DNA of 15,426 nt from Pseudobdellovibrionaceae bacterium (GCA_913776405.1 CAJYOV010000234.1:1-15426), one strand, 5' to 3'; shown: positions 1 to 6,991, counted from the first letter of the stretch. Numbers and translations: made by a program. Notes: generated from the letters alone by a model not told the origin.

Positions 1-447
1 GGTTGTGCGACTGCAAAGGTCGCTAAAGTAGCTGACGACACGTATATCATATCGAAGTCAGATACGAGTCCCGGCTTCGGACCATCAAAGACTCTAAAGG
101 GTGAAGTTCAAGAAGAGGCCAATAAGCTTGCCGTGAAAAACAATAAAGTCGTTGTGCCGCTCGAAATCAAGTCGACACCGGCTTATCCTTTTCACTTTGC
201 GTCGGTTGAATATCGATTCAAATTGCTCGATAAAAATGACCCGATCGCCATCCGCTCTCAGGCACTCCCATTTCCTGAGGACGGAGACAACAGCAGAGCG
301 GATAAGCTGAATCAGTCGACGGATACGGCATCAGAAAAGCGCGATACATATAGCGAACTAGTCAGACTGGATGAGCTGAGAAAAAAAGGAATTCTCTCTC
401 AAGCAGAGTTCGATGCTGAAAAAAAGAAGCTACTGAACAAGCCGTAA
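1..447 (+). CDS. Putative lipoprotein with C-terminal SHOCT domain (5' truncated)
   Basis: The frame is open from the first base to the TAA at 445-447, giving 148 residues with the N-terminus outside the window. The second codon is Cys in a Gly-Cys context, which would suit the lipobox of a lipoprotein cut at the window edge; this is inference because the signal peptide is missing. The last 30 or so residues (YSELVRLDELRKKGILSQAE and onward to KKKLL) match the SHOCT short C-terminal domain, a two-helix motif with the LxxLxxxGxLxxxEFxxxK pattern. The middle has a hydrophobic PLEI...YPFHFASVEYRFKLLD stretch of unknown fold. SHOCT domains are thought to mediate oligomerisation; no catalytic motif is visible. 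A GTG at 133 is an internal codon, not a convincing start. The gene converges on the GalM-like gene, 21 bp away. Confidence 0.7.
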   Translation, partial: GCATAKVAKVADDTYIISKSDTSPGFGPSKTLKGEVQEEANKLAVKNNKVVVPLEIKSTPAYPFHFASVEYRFKLLDKNDPIAIRSQALPFPEDGDNSRADKLNQSTDTASEKRDTYSELVRLDELRKKGILSQAEFDAEKKKLLNKP

Positions 448-468
448 GAATTTGTCTGAAATTGCGTT

Positions 469-1422
469 TCAAGCGCGTTCGCCCTTAACCCAGTAGGAGC
501 CGGTGAAAGTCTCTCCAGGCTTGAGCGTTTTGGTGCCCCAGCCTTCGTGATTGAAGGCGTCGGGGGCGCAGGTCATGGGTTCGATGGCGAAGGCTTGGCG
601 GGCGTGGGGTGCGGCGATTGCGTCGCCTGTATAGATCACGATGTAGTCAAAGGTTTGATCGAGCGTGAGGCGCACGGAGCTTTTACCGTCGGCTGACGAG
701 AGCGTCGCGTGTGCGAAGCCGCGTTCGTCGCGATCAAGTTGCGCGAGGCAAGCGTTGTAAGCGTGATCGCCGAGAGTGCGATTCGTCCTGAAATCGAGAG
801 CAGTGTCTTCGACGGAAAGGACGCGGCCTGTAGGGACGAGTGTTTCGAACTCGATGAACTTGCGTGCCGGGATTTTTGCCGACCACGAAGCGAGATCGCC
901 TGAAGCTGCGCAAAAATAGGGGTGGAACCCGATTGCGACCGGCGCATCGGAGTCTCCAGTGTTCTGAATTGAATATGAAGTCTTCAGCCCCGAAGCTTCA
1001 AGCTCATACGAGATCGTCACCGAAAGAGAAAACGGATAACCGCGAGGGCCGAAATCGTTTGCGCGCATTTCAAAACGGAAACTTGCGCTTGAATCCTTCT
1101 GGCTTACGACATCGAAAGTTTGAGATCTTAAAAATCCGTGAATGGCGTTTGGGCCTTCTTTATCGTTTTTCTCTAGCGTGTACGGCTTGCCTTGAAACTT
1201 GTACTGGCCCTGCTTAATGCGACCTGGAAACGGAACAAGAACATCGCCTTGCCCGCCTTTTTTATTCTGGCTCCCGGTGTAGGGCCAAACGATATCCCAC
1301 TCGTTTTTTGGTCCGACCAAAAAGTAGCGACGAAGCGAAGCGCCGAGAGATGAAACAACCGCGCGCTGGTCGCCTAGTGTTAGCGTGATCTCGACTTCTT
1401 TCGGACTCGAAGAAGAACTCAT
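469..1422 (-). CDS. Aldose 1-epimerase (galactose mutarotase family)
   Basis: This 317-residue protein matches GalM-family mutarotases in length and motif order. These cytosolic enzymes interconvert alpha and beta anomers of hexoses. Visible motifs are NAIHGF with His95, GFHPYF with His167 (the catalytic acid position), Asp259 in QTFDY, and IEPMTCAPDAFN with Glu281 (the catalytic base position). An early LVPFPGRI segment is also typical of sugar-binding mutarotases. There is no signal peptide; the N-terminus is a Ser run. The ATG overlaps the stop of the upstream flavoprotein gene by 4 nt (ATGA, 1419-1422), so translational coupling is likely. An A-rich/GGG stretch about 10 nt upstream could act as a weak ribosome site. 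True substrate is unknown: it could be a hexose-6-phosphate epimerase or a general aldose epimerase. The family call is firm. Confidence 0.85.
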   Translation of the reverse strand: MSSSSSPKEVEITLTLGDQRAVVSSLGASLRRYFLVGPKNEWDIVWPYTGSQNKKGGQGDVLVPFPGRIKQGQYKFQGKPYTLEKNDKEGPNAIHGFLRSQTFDVVSQKDSSASFRFEMRANDFGPRGYPFSLSVTISYELEASGLKTSYSIQNTGDSDAPVAIGFHPYFCAASGDLASWSAKIPARKFIEFETLVPTGRVLSVEDTALDFRTNRTLGDHAYNACLAQLDRDERGFAHATLSSADGKSSVRLTLDQTFDYIVIYTGDAIAAPHARQAFAIEPMTCAPDAFNHEGWGTKTLKPGETFTGSYWVKGERA

Positions 1423-3122
1423 GAGGTGCGCCCTTTTTTTGAGAGATATGAATGGACTGAGGAGATAGCGACTGAGCCTTCACCGACTGCGGATGCGACA
1501 CGCTTAATTGAGCCTGAGCGAGCATCGCCGACGGCGAAAACGCCCGGGAGCGATGTTTCAAACGGAGAGCCTGGTTGGTTGCAAACAACGAAGCCTTTCT
1601 CATCGAGATCTAGACAACCTTTGAGCCACTCTGTGTTGGGTGAAGCGCCGAGCATTAGAAAGATATTACCAATGCGGTGACAGTGCGTTTCGCCGGCCTT
1701 ATCGCGCCAGGTAACTTCATCTAAGTAGCGTGAGCCGTGAAGCTTGGTCACTTCGCACTGAGTGTGCACCGAAATTTTTTGAGAAGCTTCAATGCGGGTT
1801 GCGAGGTATTCGGACATCGACTTGCGCAAATCGTTGCCGCGAACAATCAAGTAAACGTGGCTTGAGTGTTCTGACAGGTACATGGCGGCTTGGCCTGCAG
1901 AATTCCCTGCGCCAACGACGGCTACACCATCGTTCGAACAGAGCGCGGCTTCAACGGGTGTCGCGGCGTAGTGAACGCCGACGCCCTCAAACTTCTCAAG
2001 ATTCTCAACATCAAGTTTTCGGTAGTGAGCGCCTGTTGCGATGATGACGGATCTCGCACGAACAACGGAGCTGTCATCGAGTTCGAGTTCGATTTTTCCG
2101 GGTTCACAGCGAAGTCGATCCACCCGACGAGGAATTGAAATGGTGGCGCCAAATTTCTGCGATTGAATTTGTGCGCGGCCCGCAAGAGCTTGCCCTGAAA
2201 TGCCAGCGGGGAAGCCCATATAGTTTTCGATCTTTGAACTAGATCCCGCTTGGCCGCCTGGCGCGAACTGGTCAAGCACCAAGGTTTTCAAACCTTCAGA
2301 CGCGGCATAGACGGCCGCTGATAGGCCTGCGGGGCCTGCGCCTACGATGACGGTGTCATACTCGCAGTTCAGATCAATCTCTTCGCTGAAACCGAGAGCT
2401 TGGCCGAGGTCGAAGTTCGTTGGGTTATCGAGAACGAGGTTCTTTCCGTAAACGACGATAGGCAAATTTTTGTCTCTGCGATTGCAGGCCTCGATCACAT
2501 GAGACGCTTGGCTCGAGTCCGAATCGACACTGAGAAACCGAACGGGAATCCCGTTTCGTTTCAGGAACTGGAGAATTCTTAGCGTGTCGCTCGAATGCGA
2601 ATAGCCAACGACTGTCGCAGCAGCGAGCTCATGATTGATGAACGCCGTCCGTCTAAGAATGAACGCGCGCGTGATCACTTCGCTCAAGTCGGCTTCGCCG
2701 ACAAGTAATCGCCTAAAATTCTTTCTTGGAATCCGTAGAGCCCGGCTAGGCTTCGTCACTCGAAGGTCGACGATGCTCTCACGGTTATTGAACATCGTAA
2801 GCTCGCCGCTAAAGTGCTTAGGCCCTAAGAGCGTGACTCGATGTTTTGCACCGTTCGGCAGTGTCTCTAAAACTTCGGCTTCGCCCTCAAGCAAAATGAA
2901 GAAGTCGAGATCTCGCTCTTTCACTCGGTAAAGTAAATCACCTTCAGCGAATTGTTCCACTTGGCCATAAGCAGACAGGCGTTCTAGTTGGTCGTCACTC
3001 AGTTCTGGGAATGTTTGACTCATCCGATTGTAGGGATCGGCGGGATGAGCGCTCGCAGAAAAATCTGCCTCATTTTCCGAAAGGTCTTTTGTCAGCGCTT
3101 CAAGAAGTTCGGACGAATTCAT
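1419..3122 (-). CDS. cNMP-binding / glutaredoxin-like / thioredoxin-reductase-like FAD oxidoreductase
   Basis: The protein has 567 residues if started at ATG 3122. Residues about 40-160 form a Crp-type cyclic-nucleotide-binding fold (FILLEGEAEVLE, then SGELTMFNNRESIVDLRV) with no DNA-binding helix-turn-helix. Residues about 171-245 resemble a glutaredoxin fold (SSDTLRILQFLKRNGIPVRF, then LPIVV) without the usual active cysteine. Residues from about 257 are a class II flavoprotein: FAD motif GAGPAG at 261-266, GGQAGSSSKIENY, NADPH motif GAGNSA at 404-409, and GVFAVGDAR near the end. At the position where thioredoxin reductase has CxxC there is YAATP (about 385-389), so it is not an ordinary TrxB. 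The architecture is a known but uncharacterised bacterial type. Start: the frame extends to GTG 3219-3221, but that would run under the divergent gene; a second ATG lies at 3023. None has a strong Shine-Dalgarno. A TTGACC hexamer (3158-3153) sits upstream, with only a poor -10 match. Confidence 0.85.
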   Translation of the reverse strand: MNSSELLEALTKDLSENEADFSASAHPADPYNRMSQTFPELSDDQLERLSAYGQVEQFAEGDLLYRVKERDLDFFILLEGEAEVLETLPNGAKHRVTLLGPKHFSGELTMFNNRESIVDLRVTKPSRALRIPRKNFRRLLVGEADLSEVITRAFILRRTAFINHELAAATVVGYSHSSDTLRILQFLKRNGIPVRFLSVDSDSSQASHVIEACNRRDKNLPIVVYGKNLVLDNPTNFDLGQALGFSEEIDLNCEYDTVIVGAGPAGLSAAVYAASEGLKTLVLDQFAPGGQAGSSSKIENYMGFPAGISGQALAGRAQIQSQKFGATISIPRRVDRLRCEPGKIELELDDSSVVRARSVIIATGAHYRKLDVENLEKFEGVGVHYAATPVEAALCSNDGVAVVGAGNSAGQAAMYLSEHSSHVYLIVRGNDLRKSMSEYLATRIEASQKISVHTQCEVTKLHGSRYLDEVTWRDKAGETHCHRIGNIFLMLGASPNTEWLKGCLDLDEKGFVVCNQPGSPFETSLPGVFAVGDARSGSIKRVASAVGEGSVAISSVHSYLSKKGRTS

Positions 3123-3203
3123 TCGAAGAAGTGTTGAAGAAGTTCGATGGAAGGTCAACTCTAGCGGGTGGGCAAGGCGACGATCGCACAAGGAGCCGAC
3201 GTT

Positions 3204-3494
3204 ATGAAAAGATGTGATCACATAAAATCAATCAAGCAAGTTGTTCCAAGTGGCGATGGCTGTAAGGAATGTCTCAAGATCGGTGATGACTGGGTTCACC
3301 TTCGTCTTTGCATGGAGTGCGGACATGTTGGCTGCTGCGACGACTCGAAGAACAAACACGCCACAAAACATCACCACGCAACAAAACACCCCATCATCTT
3401 CTCGTTCGAACCGGAAGAAGCATGGGGCTACTGCTACGTCGATGACCTCATGTTTGAAACGCCGGAACCGGCGCGCGACATGTTTGCGGTCTAA
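3204..3494 (+). CDS. zf-UBP domain small protein (ubiquitin-hydrolase-type zinc finger)
   Basis: This 96-residue protein is almost entirely one zf-UBP domain. Candidate zinc ligands appear in the family order: C4 and H6, C20 and C23, C36 and C39 (CMECGHVGCC, with C44), then H52/H56 and H58/H62. WVHLRLC and PIIFSFEPEEAWGYCYVDD follow the domain's typical pattern. In eukaryotes this fold binds the C-terminal Gly-Gly tail of free ubiquitin; the bacterial role is unknown, so ligand binding is only inference. The ATG at 3204 is chosen because AAGGAG (3190-3195) lies 8 nt upstream; the upstream in-frame GTG at 3168 has no such site. The gene diverges from the cNMP/TrxR-like gene across about 80 bp, so the two could share regulation. 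Its TAA overlaps the TAG of the convergent pirin gene by 4 bp. Confidence 0.85.
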   Translation: MKRCDHIKSIKQVVPSGDGCKECLKIGDDWVHLRLCMECGHVGCCDDSKNKHATKHHHATKHPIIFSFEPEEAWGYCYVDDLMFETPEPARDMFAV

Positions 3495-4618
3495 GCTTTA
3501 ACGGGCTTTTCGATTCGACCGTCTGGATACTTTGCAAAACGCTCGATCTGCGGGCCGTGAGTCATCTCGTGCTCTTTCCAAGGCCAGCCGCCAAATTGCG
3601 TGCGTTGGTAGTCTTGGATTGTCTGCACGATGTCTTCACGCGTGTTCATGACAAACGGACCGTGTTGGAACACGGGTTCGCCAATCGGCTTCGCTTGAAG
3701 AAGCAGAATTTCGGCCGCACCCGATGGGCTCGTGATCTCAAGATCTTCGAGACTTGAGATTTGAACCGCGTGTTTGCCCGGAACAGTCTTTCCGTTAATG
3801 ACGACGCTTTCGCCTTCAAAGAAATAAAGCATGCGGTTCACTTCAGATTTCGACTTCGGAATTTTGACCTTTCCGTCTTTGTCGAATGTCAGGATGAGAA
3901 TCGCAACTTCATTCGCAGGGTCGGCGGCCCAGCTATCAGGCGGCGGATTGAGCGCGCGCTGACCCTCGAAGTCGCCGGCAATAATGTTGACGCTTACGCG
4001 ATCAGCCTCGATCGTGCTCTTCGGAATTTTCTCCGACCAGAACATCGTGAAGTGAGGCTTCACCGTTTTACTCTTCTTTGGCAGGTTTAACCAAATTTGA
4101 AAGAGCTCAAGCGTATTCGGCTCCGTCTGCTTCAAGAGCGGAAACATCTCTGAGTGTTGAACACCTGAACCAGCCGTCATCCATTGAACGTCGCCTTCGC
4201 CGTAGCGACCGGCAGCGCCCATCGAATCCGAGTGATCGACGTAGCCTTTGCGAACGATCGTGATCGTCTCAAACCCGCGGTGCGGATGTACGGGAAAGCC
4301 CGGCACTTCCATCCCGTGATACATGCGGAAGCCGTTGAGAGGTTCAAAGTCTTGACCCATGTTGCGTGCGTAGAAGTCGTGATGATCCGGGCCGAGCGCG
4401 TGCGTGCCTTTCGGATAACGATCATGATGATAAGCGAAGAAAATAAAGGGCTCTTGAACAGGCCATTGGAAATCCAGTGGGTAAAGCTTCATAACAGGTG
4501 CTCCTTCGGCCGCTGAAAGTGCATTGACCGATCTTCTAAAGAACTTGAGGTAGGTTCCGAAAAAAGCAAGGCCCGTCACGACGGCCAGAAAACCGAGAAC
4601 TTGCCTCCGACTTGGCAT
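3491..4618 (-). CDS. Pirin-family protein with N-terminal Tat-like signal
   Basis: This 375-residue protein carries a full pirin bicupin after an unusual N-terminal extension. Pirins bind a single iron in the N-terminal cupin; some act as quercetin 2,3-dioxygenases and others as regulators. The four iron ligands are present: His111 and His113 in HPHRGFET, His155 and Glu157 in AGSGVQHSE, spaced as in known pirins. A Pirin_C cupin follows, with MLYFFEGESVVINGK and LLLQAKPIGEPVFQHGPFVM. Residues 1-39 look like a twin-arginine signal: SRRQVLGFL, a hydrophobic run to about residue 24, Lys/Arg residues after it, then NALSAAEG as a possible cleavage region. Most pirins are cytosolic, so export or membrane anchoring would be notable. 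GAGGTG lies about 5 nt before the ATG. The gene is 24 bp downstream of the ATP-grasp gene in the same direction, so it is probably co-transcribed. Confidence 0.88.
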   Translation of the reverse strand: MPSRRQVLGFLAVVTGLAFFGTYLKFFRRSVNALSAAEGAPVMKLYPLDFQWPVQEPFIFFAYHHDRYPKGTHALGPDHHDFYARNMGQDFEPLNGFRMYHGMEVPGFPVHPHRGFETITIVRKGYVDHSDSMGAAGRYGEGDVQWMTAGSGVQHSEMFPLLKQTEPNTLELFQIWLNLPKKSKTVKPHFTMFWSEKIPKSTIEADRVSVNIIAGDFEGQRALNPPPDSWAADPANEVAILILTFDKDGKVKIPKSKSEVNRMLYFFEGESVVINGKTVPGKHAVQISSLEDLEITSPSGAAEILLLQAKPIGEPVFQHGPFVMNTREDIVQTIQDYQRTQFGGWPWKEHEMTHGPQIERFAKYPDGRIEKPVKA

Positions 4619-4642
4619 AAGACACCTCTCTGTCTCAGATTA

Positions 4643-5458
4643 TCATTCCGTCCAAGCGTTGTCAGCGACGGCTGCCATGAGGTCGGGGTAACTGATGCCG
4701 TAGGCGAGGGCTGCCATCGTTGCGAGACTGTCTTGAGTTTCGCGGCCGGTGCGTCCAGCACCTGTGATATTGGGCTTTGGGTTCACGTCAAAAAGGCGAT
4801 AGCGACCTTCTGTGTCTTGGCGACAGTCGATTCGAATCGGTGCGCGGAGCCCAATGACCTCACCGGCTTCTTCGCACGCTTCCATTACGCGTCGAATACC
4901 GGGCGCATCGCATTCGTCTGGCGTCAGTGCGATCGAGTTTTTAACGACTGGCACTGTTCCATTCCAAGGCGCAACCATCGAGACTTGATCGAAACGTCGG
5001 ACCGGCGTCAATGCCCAAGCATAAGTTTTTGAAACGGTGCGCGTCCCGAATTGGTAATCTCCGCGAGGCATGACAGTGATCGTGATCTCTTCGCCAGGCA
5101 AAACTTCCTCAAGCATATAGTTTGAACCGTAAGCCATCGCGTTCGACCACTCAGTGAGATTTCGCGCGAGTTCCTCTTTCGAGTGAACAAGCGTGACGCC
5201 TGCGCTGCCGCGGCCGCGAACGGGCTTCAGTATCAGAGGGTAGCGAAGGGTGTTCGGGATTTCGTATTGATCGAGAGAGAACAGCGCTGAATGCGCAACC
5301 GGTAAACCTCGATCGAGAAGCAGGCGATTCAAAGACTTGAGCGCGAAGCCGATGTCGGCACCACTGTCACTGTAGCCACCGGGCTTCATTGGCTTCGTGA
5401 CGCCATCAACTGGGGGCGGAGGTGCGGCCTGGTAAAAAACTGCGACCGCGTTTTGCAT
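4643..5458 (-). CDS. ATP-grasp domain protein (D-Ala-D-Ala-ligase/RimK-like fold)
   Basis: This 271-residue enzyme belongs to the ATP-grasp superfamily, which couples ATP cleavage to joining a carboxylate to an amine or thiol through an acyl phosphate. Visible elements are PLILKPVRGRGSAGV (Lys79 and the Gly-rich nucleotide loop), YMLEEVLPGEEITI (adenine-contacting hinge and the E-x-x-x-G-x-E motif), IRIDC with Asp211, and LFDVNPKPNITG (Asp224, Asn226 as Mg ligands). The N-terminal 60 residues contain a Pro-rich AAPPPPVDGVTKPMKPGGYS stretch and a short helical region, so the pre-ATP-grasp domain looks reduced. ATG 5456-5458 is preferred over the upstream in-frame start at 5509 because it forms a TGATG junction with the preceding gene and has GAGG about 8 nt upstream. 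Substrates cannot be read; a peptide-bond-forming or amino-acid ligase is plausible. Confidence 0.8.
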   Translation of the reverse strand: MQNAVAVFYQAAPPPPVDGVTKPMKPGGYSDSGADIGFALKSLNRLLLDRGLPVAHSALFSLDQYEIPNTLRYPLILKPVRGRGSAGVTLVHSKEELARNLTEWSNAMAYGSNYMLEEVLPGEEITITVMPRGDYQFGTRTVSKTYAWALTPVRRFDQVSMVAPWNGTVPVVKNSIALTPDECDAPGIRRVMEACEEAGEVIGLRAPIRIDCRQDTEGRYRLFDVNPKPNITGAGRTGRETQDSLATMAALAYGISYPDLMAAVADNAWTE

Positions 5459-5841
5459 CAATTTACCTCGTCGAAACTGATCCGAAGAAGCTGTCGGCAC
5501 TGAGGGCAACTTTCTTTTGAACCAGAAAGTTTGAATGTGCCCACTAAATCAATTTTTTTGTGGCAGCTCGGGCATTCGCCTTCAAGTGCTGTGGCTATCT
5601 TCGCTTCTGACATCGTTTTAACGAACATCACGATAGAAATGATGAGAAAAGCGGGCACAAGAACGAAGTGCAGCATCGGAATCAGGACTGAGACCACGGC
5701 TAGACCGAAGAAAAGGCCCGATCGCTTGAAGGCGCGTAACAACTTTTGATTACCTTCAAGTGACATGATCGTGGCGATGCCAGTCGTCGAAGCTCCAGAG
5801 ATATCGGTAAAGAGCGCGCGGGTAGATGACGTGTGATTCAT
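5458..5841 (-). CDS. Small membrane protein with two-helix segment and C-terminal zinc ribbon
   Basis: This 127-residue protein has a hydrophobic block at about residues 43-75 (GLFFGLAVVSVLIPMLHFVL then VPAFLIISIVMFV), enough for two closely spaced membrane helices. It is followed by a cytosolic-type zinc ribbon with CPSC and CPQC knuckles near residues 90-93 and 112-115. I do not recognise a named family. It is the first gene of a unit with the ATP-grasp and pirin genes; its TGA overlaps the ATP-grasp ATG by one base, which argues for coupled expression and a shared process. The start is uncertain: ATG 5841 has no Shine-Dalgarno, and an internal ATG at 5766 (MSLEGNQKLL) would remove 25 polar residues and keep the whole membrane and zinc-ribbon part. 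Function unknown. Confidence 0.65.
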   Translation of the reverse strand: MNHTSSTRALFTDISGASTTGIATIMSLEGNQKLLRAFKRSGLFFGLAVVSVLIPMLHFVLVPAFLIISIVMFVKTMSEAKIATALEGECPSCHKKIDLVGTFKLSGSKESCPQCRQLLRISFDEVN

Positions 5842-5886
5842 AGGAGTGACACTAGCACAGCACCTCGACTAAGGGCAGGCTCGGCG

Positions 5887-5899
5887 CGAAAACGTTTCG
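5887..5899. promoter_or_regulatory. Near-palindrome CGAAA-ACG-TTTCG in divergent intergenic region
   Basis: This 13-bp inverted repeat has 5-bp arms and a 3-nt centre, and lies in the 83-bp space between the divergent zinc-ribbon gene and the barrel gene. Its core resembles LacI/PurR-type operators (GAAAACG...), one base short of perfect symmetry. Binding by any regulator is speculation. Confidence 0.2.
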
Positions 5900-5924
5900 A
5901 ACAACACTTTCTCGCGCCTAACAT

Positions 5925-6647
5925 ATGGGTATGAAACATCTTTTGATTACGCTCCTAGTGATAGGCCCGGTGTTAGCACTCGCTTCGCATGCGCAAGCTC
6001 AAACTGCGAAAGTCATTAAAGTAAAAGGCCAACAAGCCATCGTTCAATTTCCGCAGGGCACTTCGCCTCAGGTTGGCCAGCAGATTAATCTCGGTGGTGG
6101 CGGTGTTTCTGATTCCGACGGAGCTCCGATGGCGGGATTGGGTTCTCGAAAAAACTCAATCGGCCTTGGCTTGAACTCACTCTCGTTTGTGAATCGCTCT
6201 TCAAAATCGAATGGCGTGACGACATCGACAAGTGTCACAGGCATTGCGCTTAATGGTCGCTACGGTTGGAACACAGGCCGGATGGAATTCGGGCCGATCG
6301 TACGCCTAGAATATTCTTCTGCGGATAACTCGTCGACTCGCTTCATGGGTATCGGTGGTTTCTTTGATTACAACTTCAATCCGAACGTATCGGGGCAGAA
6401 GATCGTGTACGCCGGAACGGGCGATCTTTCGTTCGGTCAATCGGGCACGAAACAAGGCTCGTTCGATTCAACGAGTACGGTGATCGCACTGTTCTTGGGC
6501 GGAAGTATCAAGTGGTTCGGGCTTTCGGATTCATTCGCGATCCGCGGTGATGCAGGCTTTAGCTACGACTCGTCGACACCGGATAGCAACAGCGCAACGA
6601 CGAACGTCGGCGCTGTTGTACGCGCGGGTATCGCAAACTATTTCTGA
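5925..6647 (+). CDS. Secreted beta-barrel-like outer-membrane protein
   Basis: The 240-residue product has a clear Sec signal peptide (MKHLLITLLVIGPVLALA, cleavage probably after SHAQA). The mature start, AKVIKVKGQQAIVQFPQG and on to VGQQINLGGGG, looks like a small beta-rich module. The remaining 180 residues alternate polar and hydrophobic residues with Gly/Ser turns and end in AGIANYF, a C-terminal Phe typical of outer-membrane barrels. I infer an 8-10-stranded barrel in the outer membrane; no enzyme motif is seen. Two starts are possible, ATG 5925 or ATG 5931; neither has a Shine-Dalgarno. An imperfect palindrome CGAAAACGTTTCG lies 26 bp upstream (5887-5899). The gene is followed directly by an intrinsic terminator and its last 10 bp overlap the convergent gene downstream. 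Confidence 0.72.
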   Translation: MGMKHLLITLLVIGPVLALASHAQAQTAKVIKVKGQQAIVQFPQGTSPQVGQQINLGGGGVSDSDGAPMAGLGSRKNSIGLGLNSLSFVNRSSKSNGVTTSTSVTGIALNGRYGWNTGRMEFGPIVRLEYSSADNSSTRFMGIGGFFDYNFNPNVSGQKIVYAGTGDLSFGQSGTKQGSFDSTSTVIALFLGGSIKWFGLSDSFAIRGDAGFSYDSSTPDSNSATTNVGAVVRAGIANYF

Positions 6648-6991
6648 ACAAAACTCAGAACAGTTTTAAGCACCGTTAACGGGCCCGAAGTGGCCCGTTT
6701 TATTTTTGTCTCGAAGGATTTCACGACGTCGTGAAGTTGAGCTAGTTTCTCTTCTTTTAAAGTTTCGAAGTCGGCGAAGTGAATCGAAGGTGATGTAGCC
6801 CACTCGATATTCATGAACAAATCGTCTGTCTCAACTTTCTTTCGAGACTTCGACGGTTTCTGTACAGGGGTAAGCCCGCTTTGAGCCCAAGGCTTTGCCG
6901 TTTGGGTGGTCCAAGTTTTTTCAGTCGCTTTTGATGCGGGTTTCGTTTGTACGCGCGGTTTCTTTTTTAAATCGCCGAGACCGAGTGACAT
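6638..6991 (-). CDS. Small basic/helical protein encoded downstream of parA
   Basis: This 117-residue protein is of unrecognised family. The first 55 residues are rich in Lys, Thr, Pro and Ser (LKKKPRVQTKPASKATEKTW, then KPSKSRKK) and look disordered. The second half (FETLKEEKLAQLHDVVKSFE, then TVLKTVLSFVQK) looks helical and may dimerise. The ATG overlaps the 3' end of the ParA gene by 25 bp, and GGAG lies 7 nt before it inside ParA, so a real coupled gene is likely. Small proteins with a basic flexible N-terminus downstream of ParA genes often act as the ATPase-stimulating, DNA- or cargo-binding partner. That role here is inference from position only; no ParB, ParG or HTH motif is seen. Its 3' end holds the barrel gene's terminator on the other strand. 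Confidence 0.6.
   Translation of the reverse strand: MSLGLGDLKKKPRVQTKPASKATEKTWTTQTAKPWAQSGLTPVQKPSKSRKKVETDDLFMNIEWATSPSIHFADFETLKEEKLAQLHDVVKSFETKIKRATSGPLTVLKTVLSFVQK
6678..6707 (+). terminator. Intrinsic terminator of the barrel protein gene
   Basis: A perfect 8-bp stem AACGGGCC / GGCCCGTT (6678-6685 with 6692-6699) encloses a 6-nt loop and is followed by TTATTTTT. It starts 30 bp after the barrel gene's stop and reads on the + strand. It lies inside the 3' coding part of the convergent 117-residue gene. Confidence 0.85.

Noticed and set aside
457..471. Small hairpin TGAAA / TTTCA between the first two convergent genes
   Set aside because: A 5-bp AT-rich stem with no U-tract is too weak, and it overlaps the mutarotase stop codon.
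3130..3158. TTGACC with 17-nt spacer to AACACT as the flavoprotein promoter
   Set aside because: The -35 match is good but the -10 match is poor and would give a leaderless message; recorded as weak only.
3123..3221. Longer N-terminus of the flavoprotein starting at GTG 3221
   Set aside because: It would overlap the ribosome site and start of the divergent zf-UBP gene, adds no recognisable domain, and has no Shine-Dalgarno.
5459..5509. ATP-grasp start at 5509
   Set aside because: It lies inside the upstream zinc-ribbon gene; the TGATG junction with a GAGG site at 5458 is better supported.
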